Below, piece by piece: positions 26,942 to 34,666 of a stretch of 64,000 bases of DNA. Below the pieces are notes generated by a model. That model saw only the letters and a program-made list of their open reading frames with translations. It was not told the DNA's origin and ran no database searches. Each line of letters begins with the position of its first letter. The first letter of the stretch is position 1. A program made the translations under genes and the position numbers. This DNA is from Arthrobacter roseus (GTDB taxonomy: Bacteria; Actinomycetota; Actinomycetes; Actinomycetales; Micrococcaceae), in assembly GCF_016907875.1 (NCBI RefSeq), contig NZ_JAFBCU010000001.1, forward strand, positions 1,364,001 to 1,428,000, written 5' to 3'.

Positions 26942-28065
26942 GGCGCAATCCCGACGCCGACCGCGGAAGCTGCGTCGAGAACCGCCTTGCCGTGCACAGC
27001 GAGGGAACGCTCGGCATGGTCTTGACGGAGGTAGAGCTGCAGATCCGCCACGCGCTGGGCATGTTCGGGTTCGAACGCCAACGGTTCGGGACCCATGCCG
27101 TGAGATGTGAGTGAGAGGACGGACTCTGAAGCTGCGACGACCGTAGCCCGGACCCGTGCGGCCATAAGCGCTGGCGCTTCGGCACTGGGAGTGCCCTCCG
27201 TGGCAGAGTCGGCCGCGGCTGCCGCGGCCTGAATCGCCGTCCGTGAGGACCAGAGTGCCTGATCGACACTGCCTAGGTGCCACAACGCGATTTGATCCGG
27301 TTCACGGGAAAGACAATGTCGATGAAAGCGCCTGGCCAGAGATGTCGACGCACCATGCCAAATGGCTGCAATGCCCACACCGCCCCAGGCGAATCCTGGC
27401 CTCTGGATATACCATCCTGGGCCACCCACTACTACAGCTGGAACATCAATTAACACCAACCCCCGACTTGGCACCTCTGGTAAGCCAAGTGCGGTCCAAG
27501 GGCGCCCGCTGGTGGAAACACCAGGGTGGTGCAAATCAATCGCGAACAATTGCATGCCGTCCTCGGTCCACGCGCTCACAAGAGCATGGCTGAGGTCCTC
27601 CGCTAGAGAACACCACGGTTTGGGGCCGTTCAGCCGCCAGCCTCCTCCCTGGGGCGTGGCCGTCAGCTGTTCTCCAGGACCGTGGGCTGCAAAGACTCCC
27701 CACGTTGAGTCTTCCGGCCATAATTCGTTTTGGTCGGCCTGATCGAGAATAGCCAGGGCATCCAAATGCGGTTCGATGATCCGCGCAGCAGTGAGATCAG
27801 CGGCGCCTAGAGTGGCTAGCGCTTGCCAAAGCTGCACGACATTCCCATGCTGGGGAAAGGGCAGTCTGTGCCCGAGTTTCCGAGCAAGCTCAAGCAGTGC
27901 CGTGATATCCGCTCTGCAACCTTGGGCAGTCTCATAAAGATCGTGCAGAAACTCCATATTATTTGCGTCTGCTGCCGCACGACCGGGATCCAGGCGCACC
28001 CCGAAACTTCGGTGAGGCTCCGAGGCGCTGCCTGCTACTGACGCTGCATGGGATGTTGAGGACAT
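26935..28065 (-). CDS. Acyl-CoA dehydrogenase-like protein of the deacetylase/methyltransferase cluster
   Basis: ACAD-superfamily protein of 376 residues, first gene of the three-gene minus-strand operon, with AAGGAG before the ATG. Recognisable parts are the helical N-terminus (LWQALATLGAADLTAARIIE), the beta domain (GGGWRLNGPKPWCSLAED, then GRPWTALGLPEVPSRGLVL) and a helical C-terminus with RVADLQLYLRQDHAERSL. The canonical catalytic-glutamate segment and FAD-contact R-x-F-G region of dehydrogenases are not evident, so dehydrogenation is uncertain. Its partners point to modification of a lipid or amino-sugar intermediate. Confidence 0.78.
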   Translation of the reverse strand: MSSTSHAASVAGSASEPHRSFGVRLDPGRAAADANNMEFLHDLYETAQGCRADITALLELARKLGHRLPFPQHGNVVQLWQALATLGAADLTAARIIEPHLDALAILDQADQNELWPEDSTWGVFAAHGPGEQLTATPQGGGWRLNGPKPWCSLAEDLSHALVSAWTEDGMQLFAIDLHHPGVSTSGRPWTALGLPEVPSRGLVLIDVPAVVVGGPGWYIQRPGFAWGGVGIAAIWHGASTSLARRFHRHCLSREPDQIALWHLGSVDQALWSSRTAIQAAAAAADSATEGTPSAEAPALMAARVRATVVAASESVLSLTSHGMGPEPLAFEPEHAQRVADLQLYLRQDHAERSLAVHGKAVLDAASAVGVGIAPW

Positions 28066-28121
28066 ACTGCCAGTCTCCTTGGAGCTGAGGGGAAAAGGAA
28101 CTAGCTAAGCTCGAAATATGG

Positions 28122-28913
28122 CTAGAACATATGTGTCAGGACTCCGCCGTCAACGCGCACCGCTGATCCATTTGTCGCGGACGCTACCGGGCTTGCCAAG
28201 AACGCCACCATGTTCGCGATTTCGCTTGGCTCGATGAATCGTTCAAGTAGCGAGGTTTGATTCGTAGCGATGATAGCTTTTTTCATGTCCGCTACTGATG
28301 CGGCTGATTGATGAGCGAGCTCCCCAACAGTTTGGGCAACACCATCGGAGTACGTGGGGCCTCCAATCACCGAGTTTACGGTGACGCCGGTGCCTCGGGT
28401 GAGCTTCGCCAAGCCATTTCCAACCGCTAGCATCGCCGCCTTTGAGGTGCCGTAGTGGATCATTTCGGCTGGGATGTTGACCCCGGATTCACTGCTCACG
28501 AAAACTACTCGGCCCCAGCCCCGCTCCAATAAGGTCGGGATCACATGTCTGGCGAGTCGTACTCCGCTGAGCACATTCACTTCGAAGTACGACCACCAGT
28601 CTTCATCAGAAATGAGATCGAACGATTTCAGCTCGAAGAGTCCAACGTTGTTGATGAGCATGTCGACGTCGGCAAGTTCGGCACAAAGTTGGGCCACCTG
28701 ATCGGGGTCAGCGAAATCGGCGACCAAGCCAGCAACGGATGCTCCAGGCACTTTCTCTCGCAGCGACTCGACAGCCGCGGACAACTTCACCGCATCACGC
28801 CCGTTGATTGCCACATCCACACCCTCTTTAGCCAACGCTTTCGCAATGGCATAACCGATTCCCTGGCTCGAACCGCTGATGAATGCTTTTTTGCCGCGGA
28901 GCTGCAGATCCAT
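28122..28913 (-). CDS. SDR family NAD(P)-dependent oxidoreductase
   Basis: Classical short-chain dehydrogenase of 263 residues. The cofactor loop is ISGSSQGIGYAIAKAL, the structural motif is LINNVGLF, and the catalytic residues are the serine in VVFVSSESG and the tyrosine/lysine pair in HYGTSKAAML. The C-terminus GSAVRVDGGVLTHMF is typical. The ATG at 28913 has GAGAAGGAGAG upstream, which rejects the longer frame starting at 29000. It diverges from a SARP-type regulator over 137 bases, suggesting that regulator controls it. Substrate unknown. Confidence 0.9.
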   Translation of the reverse strand: MDLQLRGKKAFISGSSQGIGYAIAKALAKEGVDVAINGRDAVKLSAAVESLREKVPGASVAGLVADFADPDQVAQLCAELADVDMLINNVGLFELKSFDLISDEDWWSYFEVNVLSGVRLARHVIPTLLERGWGRVVFVSSESGVNIPAEMIHYGTSKAAMLAVGNGLAKLTRGTGVTVNSVIGGPTYSDGVAQTVGELAHQSAASVADMKKAIIATNQTSLLERFIEPSEIANMVAFLASPVASATNGSAVRVDGGVLTHMF

Positions 28914-29038
28914 AATTCTCTCCTTCTCGTCGCATACAAAAACTGCGACTTCATGATGCGCTAGAAATACCGGCACTGATTCAAAGCGACGATCCCACAC
29001 GCGGATCAGCTCCCAATCAGCCCATCAGGCCCACGAAC

Positions 29039-29044
29039 TAGAAT
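29039..29044 (+). promoter_or_regulatory. -10 box of a leaderless promoter (SARP gene)
   Basis: TAGAAT, six bases (GAGCAG), then the GTG start of the regulator: a consensus TANNNT box at the distance that puts the transcription start on the GTG. There is no ribosome-binding sequence between them. Confidence 0.6.
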
Positions 29045-29050
29045 GAGCAG

Positions 29051-30841
29051 GTGAGCAAGCTTGGAATCCGCGTCCTCGGTCCGATCAGCGTGGAGCACGC
29101 TGGCAGTCAGCTGCCTCTCGCCAAAGCACAACACCGTGAGATCCTCGGGATACTGATAGCCACCCACGGCAGAACGGTGTCCACAGGCCGACTTATCGAA
29201 GAGTTGTGGGAGGACGCTCCTGCCGGCGCGATCGGTGCCATCCGCACCTTTATCGGTGAAATTCGAAGAATTCTTGAACCGGAGCGTCGTCCCCGCTCGT
29301 CCTCGGCAATTCTTGTCACGACAGGCGACGGTTATGTACTCAAACCCGCATCGATCACAGTCGATCTCAGTCGGGCCGAGCAAGGAATTCGTGCGGCAGA
29401 AGGAGCGGTGAACCCGGAAACGCGCGAATCGCTGTTGACTGCCGCGTTGGAGGAGTGGCGTGGGCAAGCCTTCGAGGAGTTCAGCGCGCGCCCATGGGCC
29501 AAAAATGAAAGGGCATGGATAGCTGAACTCCGTGCGGGCGCAGTCGAGGACTTGGCCGAAACCCGGCTTGGACTAGGACGGCCGGGGGGCGCAATCGTGC
29601 TACTCGATACTCAAGTTGGCGTCCATCCTTGGCGAGAGGAAAGCTGGCGGTTGCTCGCACTCACTCTCTACCGGTCCGCACGCCAGGGAGACGCCCTCGC
29701 CGTCCTATCTCAAGCCCGCTCCACGTTGTTCCATCATCTCGAACTGGAGCCAAGTATTAGGCTGACGGAGCTCGAGGGCGCCATCAGGCGTCATGATCCT
29801 TCGCTTGACATCAACGAAGACGGCCAGTCGATCCTGGTGCGAACCGCTAACGCCACTGCCCGAACTGGGGCGCGTTCCCAGTTCGAAAGCGTGACGCTTC
29901 TCTTGCCTCTACTGGCGGTATCGGGCTCGGTGCAGTTCGCGGCCGAACAACGAATCTCCGCCATTACCGCTGCCGAACAGTTTGGTGACTCAGAACTGGC
30001 CGCGCGCGTCATCGGCGGGTTCGAGGTACCCGGTAGCTGGACTCGATCAGATGATCCGGCCCAGTCAGTGTTGATCGTCGAAGCAGCCTTACGGACTGTC
30101 TCCACACTTCCACCTGAGGCCTCGGATCGGTTGCGGGCACGGCTTCTGGCCACCATAGCCATGGAATCCCGGGGTACCGTCAACCGACTCGCTGAGGCCG
30201 TCGCAGCAGAAAGAATCGCCCGGCGCCTGAGCGACGCCTCGCTCCTGTGCTTCGCGCTCAGCGCACGCTATCTTCAAACGTTTGGGACGACAGGGCAAGC
30301 AAGTTCAAGAGAAAGGATCGGTGCAGAGATCACTGCCATAGCCGTGGGAGCGGAGCTGCCGACTTTCGAAATTGAGGGGCGTCTGATCAGGATGCAGGCG
30401 TTCTGCGCCCTCGACGACATTGGCGCAGCCTCAGAGGAGGCCGACCGTATCGACGTACTTGCCGTACGTTTCTCCCGCCCCTCGCGTCTGTCTTCACCGG
30501 TTGGTTTCGGTGGACCTTCACCGGTGGCTCCACACCCCTTGAAGGAGAAGAGATGCCCGGCTTCAGGATGGGGCTACCCGAACTGGCGCTCCGAGGATGC
30601 CATGAAAGCTCTCGACACGGTTCCAGACCCACCCCAGGATCTGATGCTGGAAGTATCGTGGTTCCTCATCGGCGTTGCTGCCATCGACACCGGCAACCGG
30701 GATGCTGGAAGGCGGGCGTACGACGCTCTTCTACCGGCGGCAGACGAGCGCGCAGGGGGCAGTGGGGCGGTGGACCTCGGATCAATCTCAGATCTGATCG
30801 ACGAACTCAATCAGTTCTGCACCACCAACGATCAGCACTAA
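29051..30841 (+). CDS. SARP (AfsR/DnrI/RedD) family regulator with two apparent frameshifts
   Basis: Protein of 596 residues as read. The N-terminal OmpR-type winged helix covers residues about 1-95 (IRVLGPISVEHAGSQLPL, then TVSTGRLIEELWEDAP). A bacterial transcriptional activator (BTAD) domain follows at about 100-245 (WIAELRAGAVEDLAETRLGL, then ARQGDALAVLSQARSTLFHH). The remaining helical region resembles AfsR-family tails. Between 30478 and about 30595 the frame gives unusual Pro/Ser-rich sequence, while the frame one base back reads PLASVFTGWFRWTFTGG and EEMPGFRMGLPELAL, as in family members. The original frame then resumes with ALDTVPDPPQDLM. This indicates two compensating shifts, real or sequencing error. 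Confidence 0.8.
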   Translation: MSKLGIRVLGPISVEHAGSQLPLAKAQHREILGILIATHGRTVSTGRLIEELWEDAPAGAIGAIRTFIGEIRRILEPERRPRSSSAILVTTGDGYVLKPASITVDLSRAEQGIRAAEGAVNPETRESLLTAALEEWRGQAFEEFSARPWAKNERAWIAELRAGAVEDLAETRLGLGRPGGAIVLLDTQVGVHPWREESWRLLALTLYRSARQGDALAVLSQARSTLFHHLELEPSIRLTELEGAIRRHDPSLDINEDGQSILVRTANATARTGARSQFESVTLLLPLLAVSGSVQFAAEQRISAITAAEQFGDSELAARVIGGFEVPGSWTRSDDPAQSVLIVEAALRTVSTLPPEASDRLRARLLATIAMESRGTVNRLAEAVAAERIARRLSDASLLCFALSARYLQTFGTTGQASSRERIGAEITAIAVGAELPTFEIEGRLIRMQAFCALDDIGAASEEADRIDVLAVRFSRPSRLSSPVGFGGPSPVAPHPLKEKRCPASGWGYPNWRSEDAMKALDTVPDPPQDLMLEVSWFLIGVAAIDTGNRDAGRRAYDALLPAADERAGGSGAVDLGSISDLIDELNQFCTTNDQH

Positions 30842-30904
30842 AACGAATATCCCTTGAGAAAGCACAACGCACTCTAGGGCGCACCGCGGAGGAAGGGAAA
30901 CACC

Positions 30905-32089
30905 ATGGAAGTACTCGTCATCGGTGCGGGGCTGGCAGGGCTGCGCGCAGCCGGGTTGGCCGCCAAGCAGGGGCACGACGTCACGGTCCTAGAGGCATCC
31001 ACACGGGTCGGGGGACGCGTGGACACCGAGATGATTGACGGGTTCCGCTGCGATCGTGGTTTTCAACTCCTGAACCCCGGCTACCCTGATGCCCAGCGGG
31101 CTCTGAACCTCGGTGTCTTGGACCTGCATGCATGGGGGCGCGGCGTCGCAGTGCGACGCGACGGCGGCGTCAATGTGCTGGCCGATCCCTCCCGGCACCC
31201 TCTGCTGGGCCGGGGACTATTGGGTGGCACTTTAGAATTGAGCGATCTTAGCGCCGTCGTGCGTTGGTATCGTCTCGCCGGCGACAAATCACGAACGCTG
31301 CGCGAGACCATCGAAGATGCTGGTTTTTCGAGTCCTTTGCGCAAGGTCATTGAGCGTTTCTTCTCCGGGGTGGTGGGGGAAACGGAGCTGTCTGTCTCTG
31401 CACCTTTCGCCCGGCGGCTTGGCTGGTACTTCGTGAAGGGAACCCCATCGCTGCCGTCGCAAGGGATGTCGGCCATTGCGCATCAGTTGGCGGAACCCGT
31501 GGTGGATCAGATCCATTTTGGTCAGACGGTAGATTCACTGACGAGCGCGGATGGAAAGGTGGTCGTGTCCTGTGCTTCGGGGGATCGGCTAGCTGCCGAT
31601 CGGGTGGTGCTCGCTGCTGGTCCTCGGGCCAGTGCCCGGCTGACTGGGCAAGTTGAGCCCGCCATGCACTCCCTGACAACGTGGTGGTTCGCCACGTCAC
31701 GGCGTCCCAGCGATTCGCCTTTTCTGCATGTGGACGTGCGCGATGGTTCCCGGCTCGTCCACGCGTCGGTGGTCTCCAACGTCTGCCCGTCCTATGCCCC
31801 GGCTGGCAGTCACCTGGTGCAAGCCACGGCCGTTGGTGAACACGGCGTGGATGACGCTATGGCCCTGGCCCAGACAGCAGACATCCTGGCGGTGCACAAT
31901 CCTGACTGGCGGCTATTGGTTCGTCATGACATCTCTGACGCGCTACCAGCCATCAGGCCCGGGCACCAACCCCTGGTCAGCACGATGCCTGGTGTCATTA
32001 TGGCTGGGGACAGCAGGGAGGCTTCCATACAAGGGGCGCTGGCCAGCGGCACCGCAGCAGGGGAAGCGCTCGCTGGGCTGGTCCCATAA
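30905..32089 (+). CDS. NAD(P)/FAD-dependent oxidoreductase (amine oxidase/phytoene desaturase-like)
   Basis: Flavoprotein of 394 residues. The FAD dinucleotide-binding fingerprint is EVLVIGAGLAGLRAA at the N-terminus, followed by the second motif VGGRVDTEMIDGFRCDRGFQ, which is typical of the amine oxidase/protoporphyrinogen oxidase/carotenoid desaturase group. The C-terminal FAD motif is PGVIMAGDSREASIQGALAS. The middle region is not diagnostic, so substrate is unknown. GGAGG-like sequence (GCGGAGGAAGGG) precedes the ATG. It marks the return to core-like genes after the accessory block. Confidence 0.86.
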   Translation: MEVLVIGAGLAGLRAAGLAAKQGHDVTVLEASTRVGGRVDTEMIDGFRCDRGFQLLNPGYPDAQRALNLGVLDLHAWGRGVAVRRDGGVNVLADPSRHPLLGRGLLGGTLELSDLSAVVRWYRLAGDKSRTLRETIEDAGFSSPLRKVIERFFSGVVGETELSVSAPFARRLGWYFVKGTPSLPSQGMSAIAHQLAEPVVDQIHFGQTVDSLTSADGKVVVSCASGDRLAADRVVLAAGPRASARLTGQVEPAMHSLTTWWFATSRRPSDSPFLHVDVRDGSRLVHASVVSNVCPSYAPAGSHLVQATAVGEHGVDDAMALAQTADILAVHNPDWRLLVRHDISDALPAIRPGHQPLVSTMPGVIMAGDSREASIQGALASGTAAGEALAGLVP

Positions 32090-32237
32090 GGATCGGGCGG
32101 TCTCCCGGGAGGAACGGGTAGCCCTCGAGTGTGCGCCGAAAGGTTCCATGCCTGCGGAGGAATGGTAATTTTAGGTACTAAGACGATGGCCGCCCATCAT
32201 CGACCACCACTAAAGAGACCGGACGGAGGCGGGGTAC

Positions 32238-33035
32238 ATGAGCACCTCGACTAGAACACGCGGTAACCGAGAGACCAAACGGACGTCACTATTGGGACTG
32301 TTCAAGGTCATGATCAGGCTGACACCACGTCAAGTCACTGATGAAGTTTCATTGGCGATGACGCAGATGAAGCAAAAGGGCATCCAGGCAGGTGTTGCCG
32401 TTGCCTTCTTTGTAGTTGCGTTGGTTTTCCTGGGATTTCTTGCCGTGGCCTTGATAGTCTCGGCCATCGCCGGGCTGTCCAACGTCATGGACACGTGGCT
32501 GGCCGCGCTTGCCGTCGGCGGTCTCTTTCTCATCATCCTGGTGATCTCGGCGCTGATTGGATTGTCCAAACTCAAGAAGGCGCTTCCATTGATGCCCGAA
32601 GACGCCATTCGCGGCGTGCGCCACGACATCGGCGTTTTGAAGGACGGCAAGAGCTTTGATGAGTCCACGCTTGACCGCGAAAAGCCAGAGAAGGATAAGA
32701 AGAAAGACAAAAAGAAGGATAAAGACGGCAAGCCCTCTTCGCCTGCTCCATCCTTTGGTGAGTTGAAGTCGCGCACCCGTGAGCGGCGTGAACATATTGC
32801 CGCCGTACGGGATGGGCTTGGCCGAGAGCTGGACCCCAAAGCCCGCAAAGCTGAGTTGAAGCGTAGCGCGGAGTCATCCGTTGGTAACCTCAAAGCCCAT
32901 TTCACGGCATCGGGAAGTGGCGCCCATCGGTCGGCGTCGGAAGAGGGTTCATCTCTTCGTTGGAAGCCGCTTATGGTACTGGCTATCTCTGTTGGTGCCA
33001 TGGTGGTCATGGCTCGGAAGCTGCTTCAGAAGTGA
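32238..33035 (+). CDS. Phage holin family protein (actinobacterial Holin-X)
   Basis: Small membrane protein of 265 residues. It has an N-terminal cytosolic stretch (KVMIRLTPRQVTDEVSLAM), a hairpin of two long hydrophobic segments at about 50-75 and 84-108, and a very charged lysine/aspartate-rich linker near residue 150-167. A final hydrophobic segment (WKPLMVLAISVGAMVVMA) ends the protein. The pattern fits Holin-X (PF07332) proteins common in actinobacteria; despite the name they are chromosomal membrane proteins of unknown role, not evidence of a prophage. The ATG has GGAGG upstream. Confidence 0.78.
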   Translation: MSTSTRTRGNRETKRTSLLGLFKVMIRLTPRQVTDEVSLAMTQMKQKGIQAGVAVAFFVVALVFLGFLAVALIVSAIAGLSNVMDTWLAALAVGGLFLIILVISALIGLSKLKKALPLMPEDAIRGVRHDIGVLKDGKSFDESTLDREKPEKDKKKDKKKDKDGKPSSPAPSFGELKSRTRERREHIAAVRDGLGRELDPKARKAELKRSAESSVGNLKAHFTASGSGAHRSASEEGSSLRWKPLMVLAISVGAMVVMARKLLQK

Positions 33036-33112
33036 GGCGAAATTCCGCCGTCTAACGAGGGCGGCTGCACGGGTATGGCAGGAGGGGAGTTATCCGAGGG
33101 GAGGCGGCATAG

Positions 33113-33742
33113 ATGAGAGTGTTTGGCGCCGGGCAACGACCAGGCGTTGAGCCAAGATTGCTCACGGTGTTCTGGACCGTTCCCAACCTGATCACGGTGG
33201 TGCGATTCCTGCTTGTTCCGGTATTCGTCTGGTTGGTGGATCAGGAACATTATGGTCGGGCCGTCATCGCGCTTGTAATCTTGGGCGCGACGGACTGGGT
33301 AGACGGGTATGTCGCCCGGTTCCTGAACCAGGTGTCGGTGGTTGGGCGGTGGTTAGACCCCGTGGCCGACAGGCTCGCCCTGATCGTGGTTGCGGCGACG
33401 TTTGTCGTTCAGGGGATTGCACCCAACTGGCTTGTATACATCATCGTCATTCCGGACGTGATTCTGGTTTCGTACGGGTTACTCCTGTTCCATGGAAGTC
33501 CGGACCTTCCCGTGAGCAAAATTGGGAAGGTTCGTACGGCTCTGTTGCTACTGGGCACTCCGTTGCTGCTGTTGCATCGGGTACCTGGCTTCGATAACGA
33601 CGCGCTGTTGACTGCGGCAACCGTGATTCTTGCTCTGGGTTGCGCGGGCCACCTCTTGGCGTTTGTTGACTACCTGCGCAAGGTGACGCTAAAGCATCGT
33701 CAACTGAAGTTGATGTCGCCTCCTGAGGAAACGTCCGCTTGA
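33113..33742 (+). CDS. CDP-alcohol phosphatidyltransferase family protein
   Basis: Membrane enzyme of 209 residues that joins a CDP-diacylglycerol phosphatidyl group to an alcohol. The full signature D-G-x2-A-R-x8-G-x3-D-x3-D is present as DGYVARF at about residue 65-71 and GRWLDPVADRLAL at about 80-92. Phosphatidylglycerophosphate or cardiolipin synthesis are the likely choices; family members of this type are often named PgsA or Cls. It overlaps the following DMT gene and forms a run with it and the GT4 gene. Confidence 0.88.
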   Translation: MRVFGAGQRPGVEPRLLTVFWTVPNLITVVRFLLVPVFVWLVDQEHYGRAVIALVILGATDWVDGYVARFLNQVSVVGRWLDPVADRLALIVVAATFVVQGIAPNWLVYIIVIPDVILVSYGLLLFHGSPDLPVSKIGKVRTALLLLGTPLLLLHRVPGFDNDALLTAATVILALGCAGHLLAFVDYLRKVTLKHRQLKLMSPPEETSA

Positions 33743-34632
33743 TGGTGTGGTTGGCTATTGGCTGTGCGCTCCTTGGTGCAGTGTTCTTGGCCTTTGGTGC
33801 ACAGCGGCAGGGGAGCGCGGTCCGAGCCTCAAGTGGCGGGCTTGCACTGACCTCTTCCGGGTTCTTGCGCCTGCTACGTAATCCGCGCTGGGTATTGGGT
33901 TTATTGCTGCTTGGGGTGGGAATGGCGCTGAATATCGTCGCTTTGGCAACGGCGTCTTTGACGGTGGTTCAACCTATCGGGGCCATCGCTCTGGTCATCA
34001 CGACGGTGGTCAACTCCCGGGAGCTGGGGTTACGGCTGAATCGGATCACGGTCGTGGCGATCACTGCCTGCGTGGCTGGCAGTGCGACGTTCGTGGTCCT
34101 CGCTGTGAATGTGACGCGGAGCAATGCGAGCGTGAGTGGTTCCGAGGAAGTCACCACGGTGCTTCTTGTTGGCTGCGCTGTTGCGCTCTTCGGTACTCTT
34201 GCCCTGTCGTTTAGGTTCCGTCTGGGTGCCTTCGGCTACATCTTCGGCGCTGGCGTGTTGTTTGGATTCGTCGCGGTGTTGACGAAGATCATTGCGACGC
34301 ATCTGCTTGACCCCAATGGCAGGTTCCTCCTGAACGTCCCCATCTATTCGGTCTTCGCCATTGCGGCAGCTGCGGCACTGGGGTCGTGGTTCGTGCAGAG
34401 CGCCTATTCTTCGGGACCTCCGGATCTGGTGATAGCCGGTCTGACAGTCATCGATCCGATCGTGGGAATCGCCGTCGGAATGGCGGTTCTGGGAGAACTT
34501 CAGCCGGAGGTACAGCCCGTGACGGCGGTGGCCATGGGGGCCGCTGCTATCGTTGCTATTGTTGGAGTCATCGCGTTATCCAGACATCATCCTGATGTTC
34601 TGCAGCGACGGAATGAACGACGGCGGCAGTAG
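33742..34632 (+). CDS. DMT family membrane protein
   Basis: Integral membrane protein of 296 residues with about nine to ten hydrophobic segments in the drug/metabolite-transporter (EamA-like) pattern. Diagnostic stretches include LTVVQPIGAIALVITTVV and the second-repeat counterpart LTVIDPIVGIAVGMAVLGE. The C-terminal tail is basic (QRRNERRRQ). The ATG overlaps the preceding stop (TGATG); a TTG one codon upstream is also possible. No substrate can be named. Its position between a phospholipid synthase and a glycosyltransferase hints at an envelope role, which is inference. Confidence 0.83.
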   Translation: MVWLAIGCALLGAVFLAFGAQRQGSAVRASSGGLALTSSGFLRLLRNPRWVLGLLLLGVGMALNIVALATASLTVVQPIGAIALVITTVVNSRELGLRLNRITVVAITACVAGSATFVVLAVNVTRSNASVSGSEEVTTVLLVGCAVALFGTLALSFRFRLGAFGYIFGAGVLFGFVAVLTKIIATHLLDPNGRFLLNVPIYSVFAIAAAAALGSWFVQSAYSSGPPDLVIAGLTVIDPIVGIAVGMAVLGELQPEVQPVTAVAMGAAAIVAIVGVIALSRHHPDVLQRRNERRRQ

Positions 34633-34666
34633 CCGCTTCCCCAACGCCTAACTGGAAGAACGCCCT

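Noticed and set aside
18972-30904. Integrase, transposase or attachment-site repeat for the putative island
   Set aside because: None of the encoded proteins has integrase or transposase motifs, and I could not find a second copy of the tRNA-Asn 3' end.
30553-31038. Open frame of 161 codons overlapping the SARP 3' end
   Set aside because: Only its first codons resemble protein, and those are the out-of-frame continuation of the SARP gene; the rest overlaps the FAD oxidoreductase in another frame.
32238-33035. Holin-X gene as evidence of a prophage
   Set aside because: No other phage gene is nearby, and this family is a normal chromosomal feature of actinobacteria.
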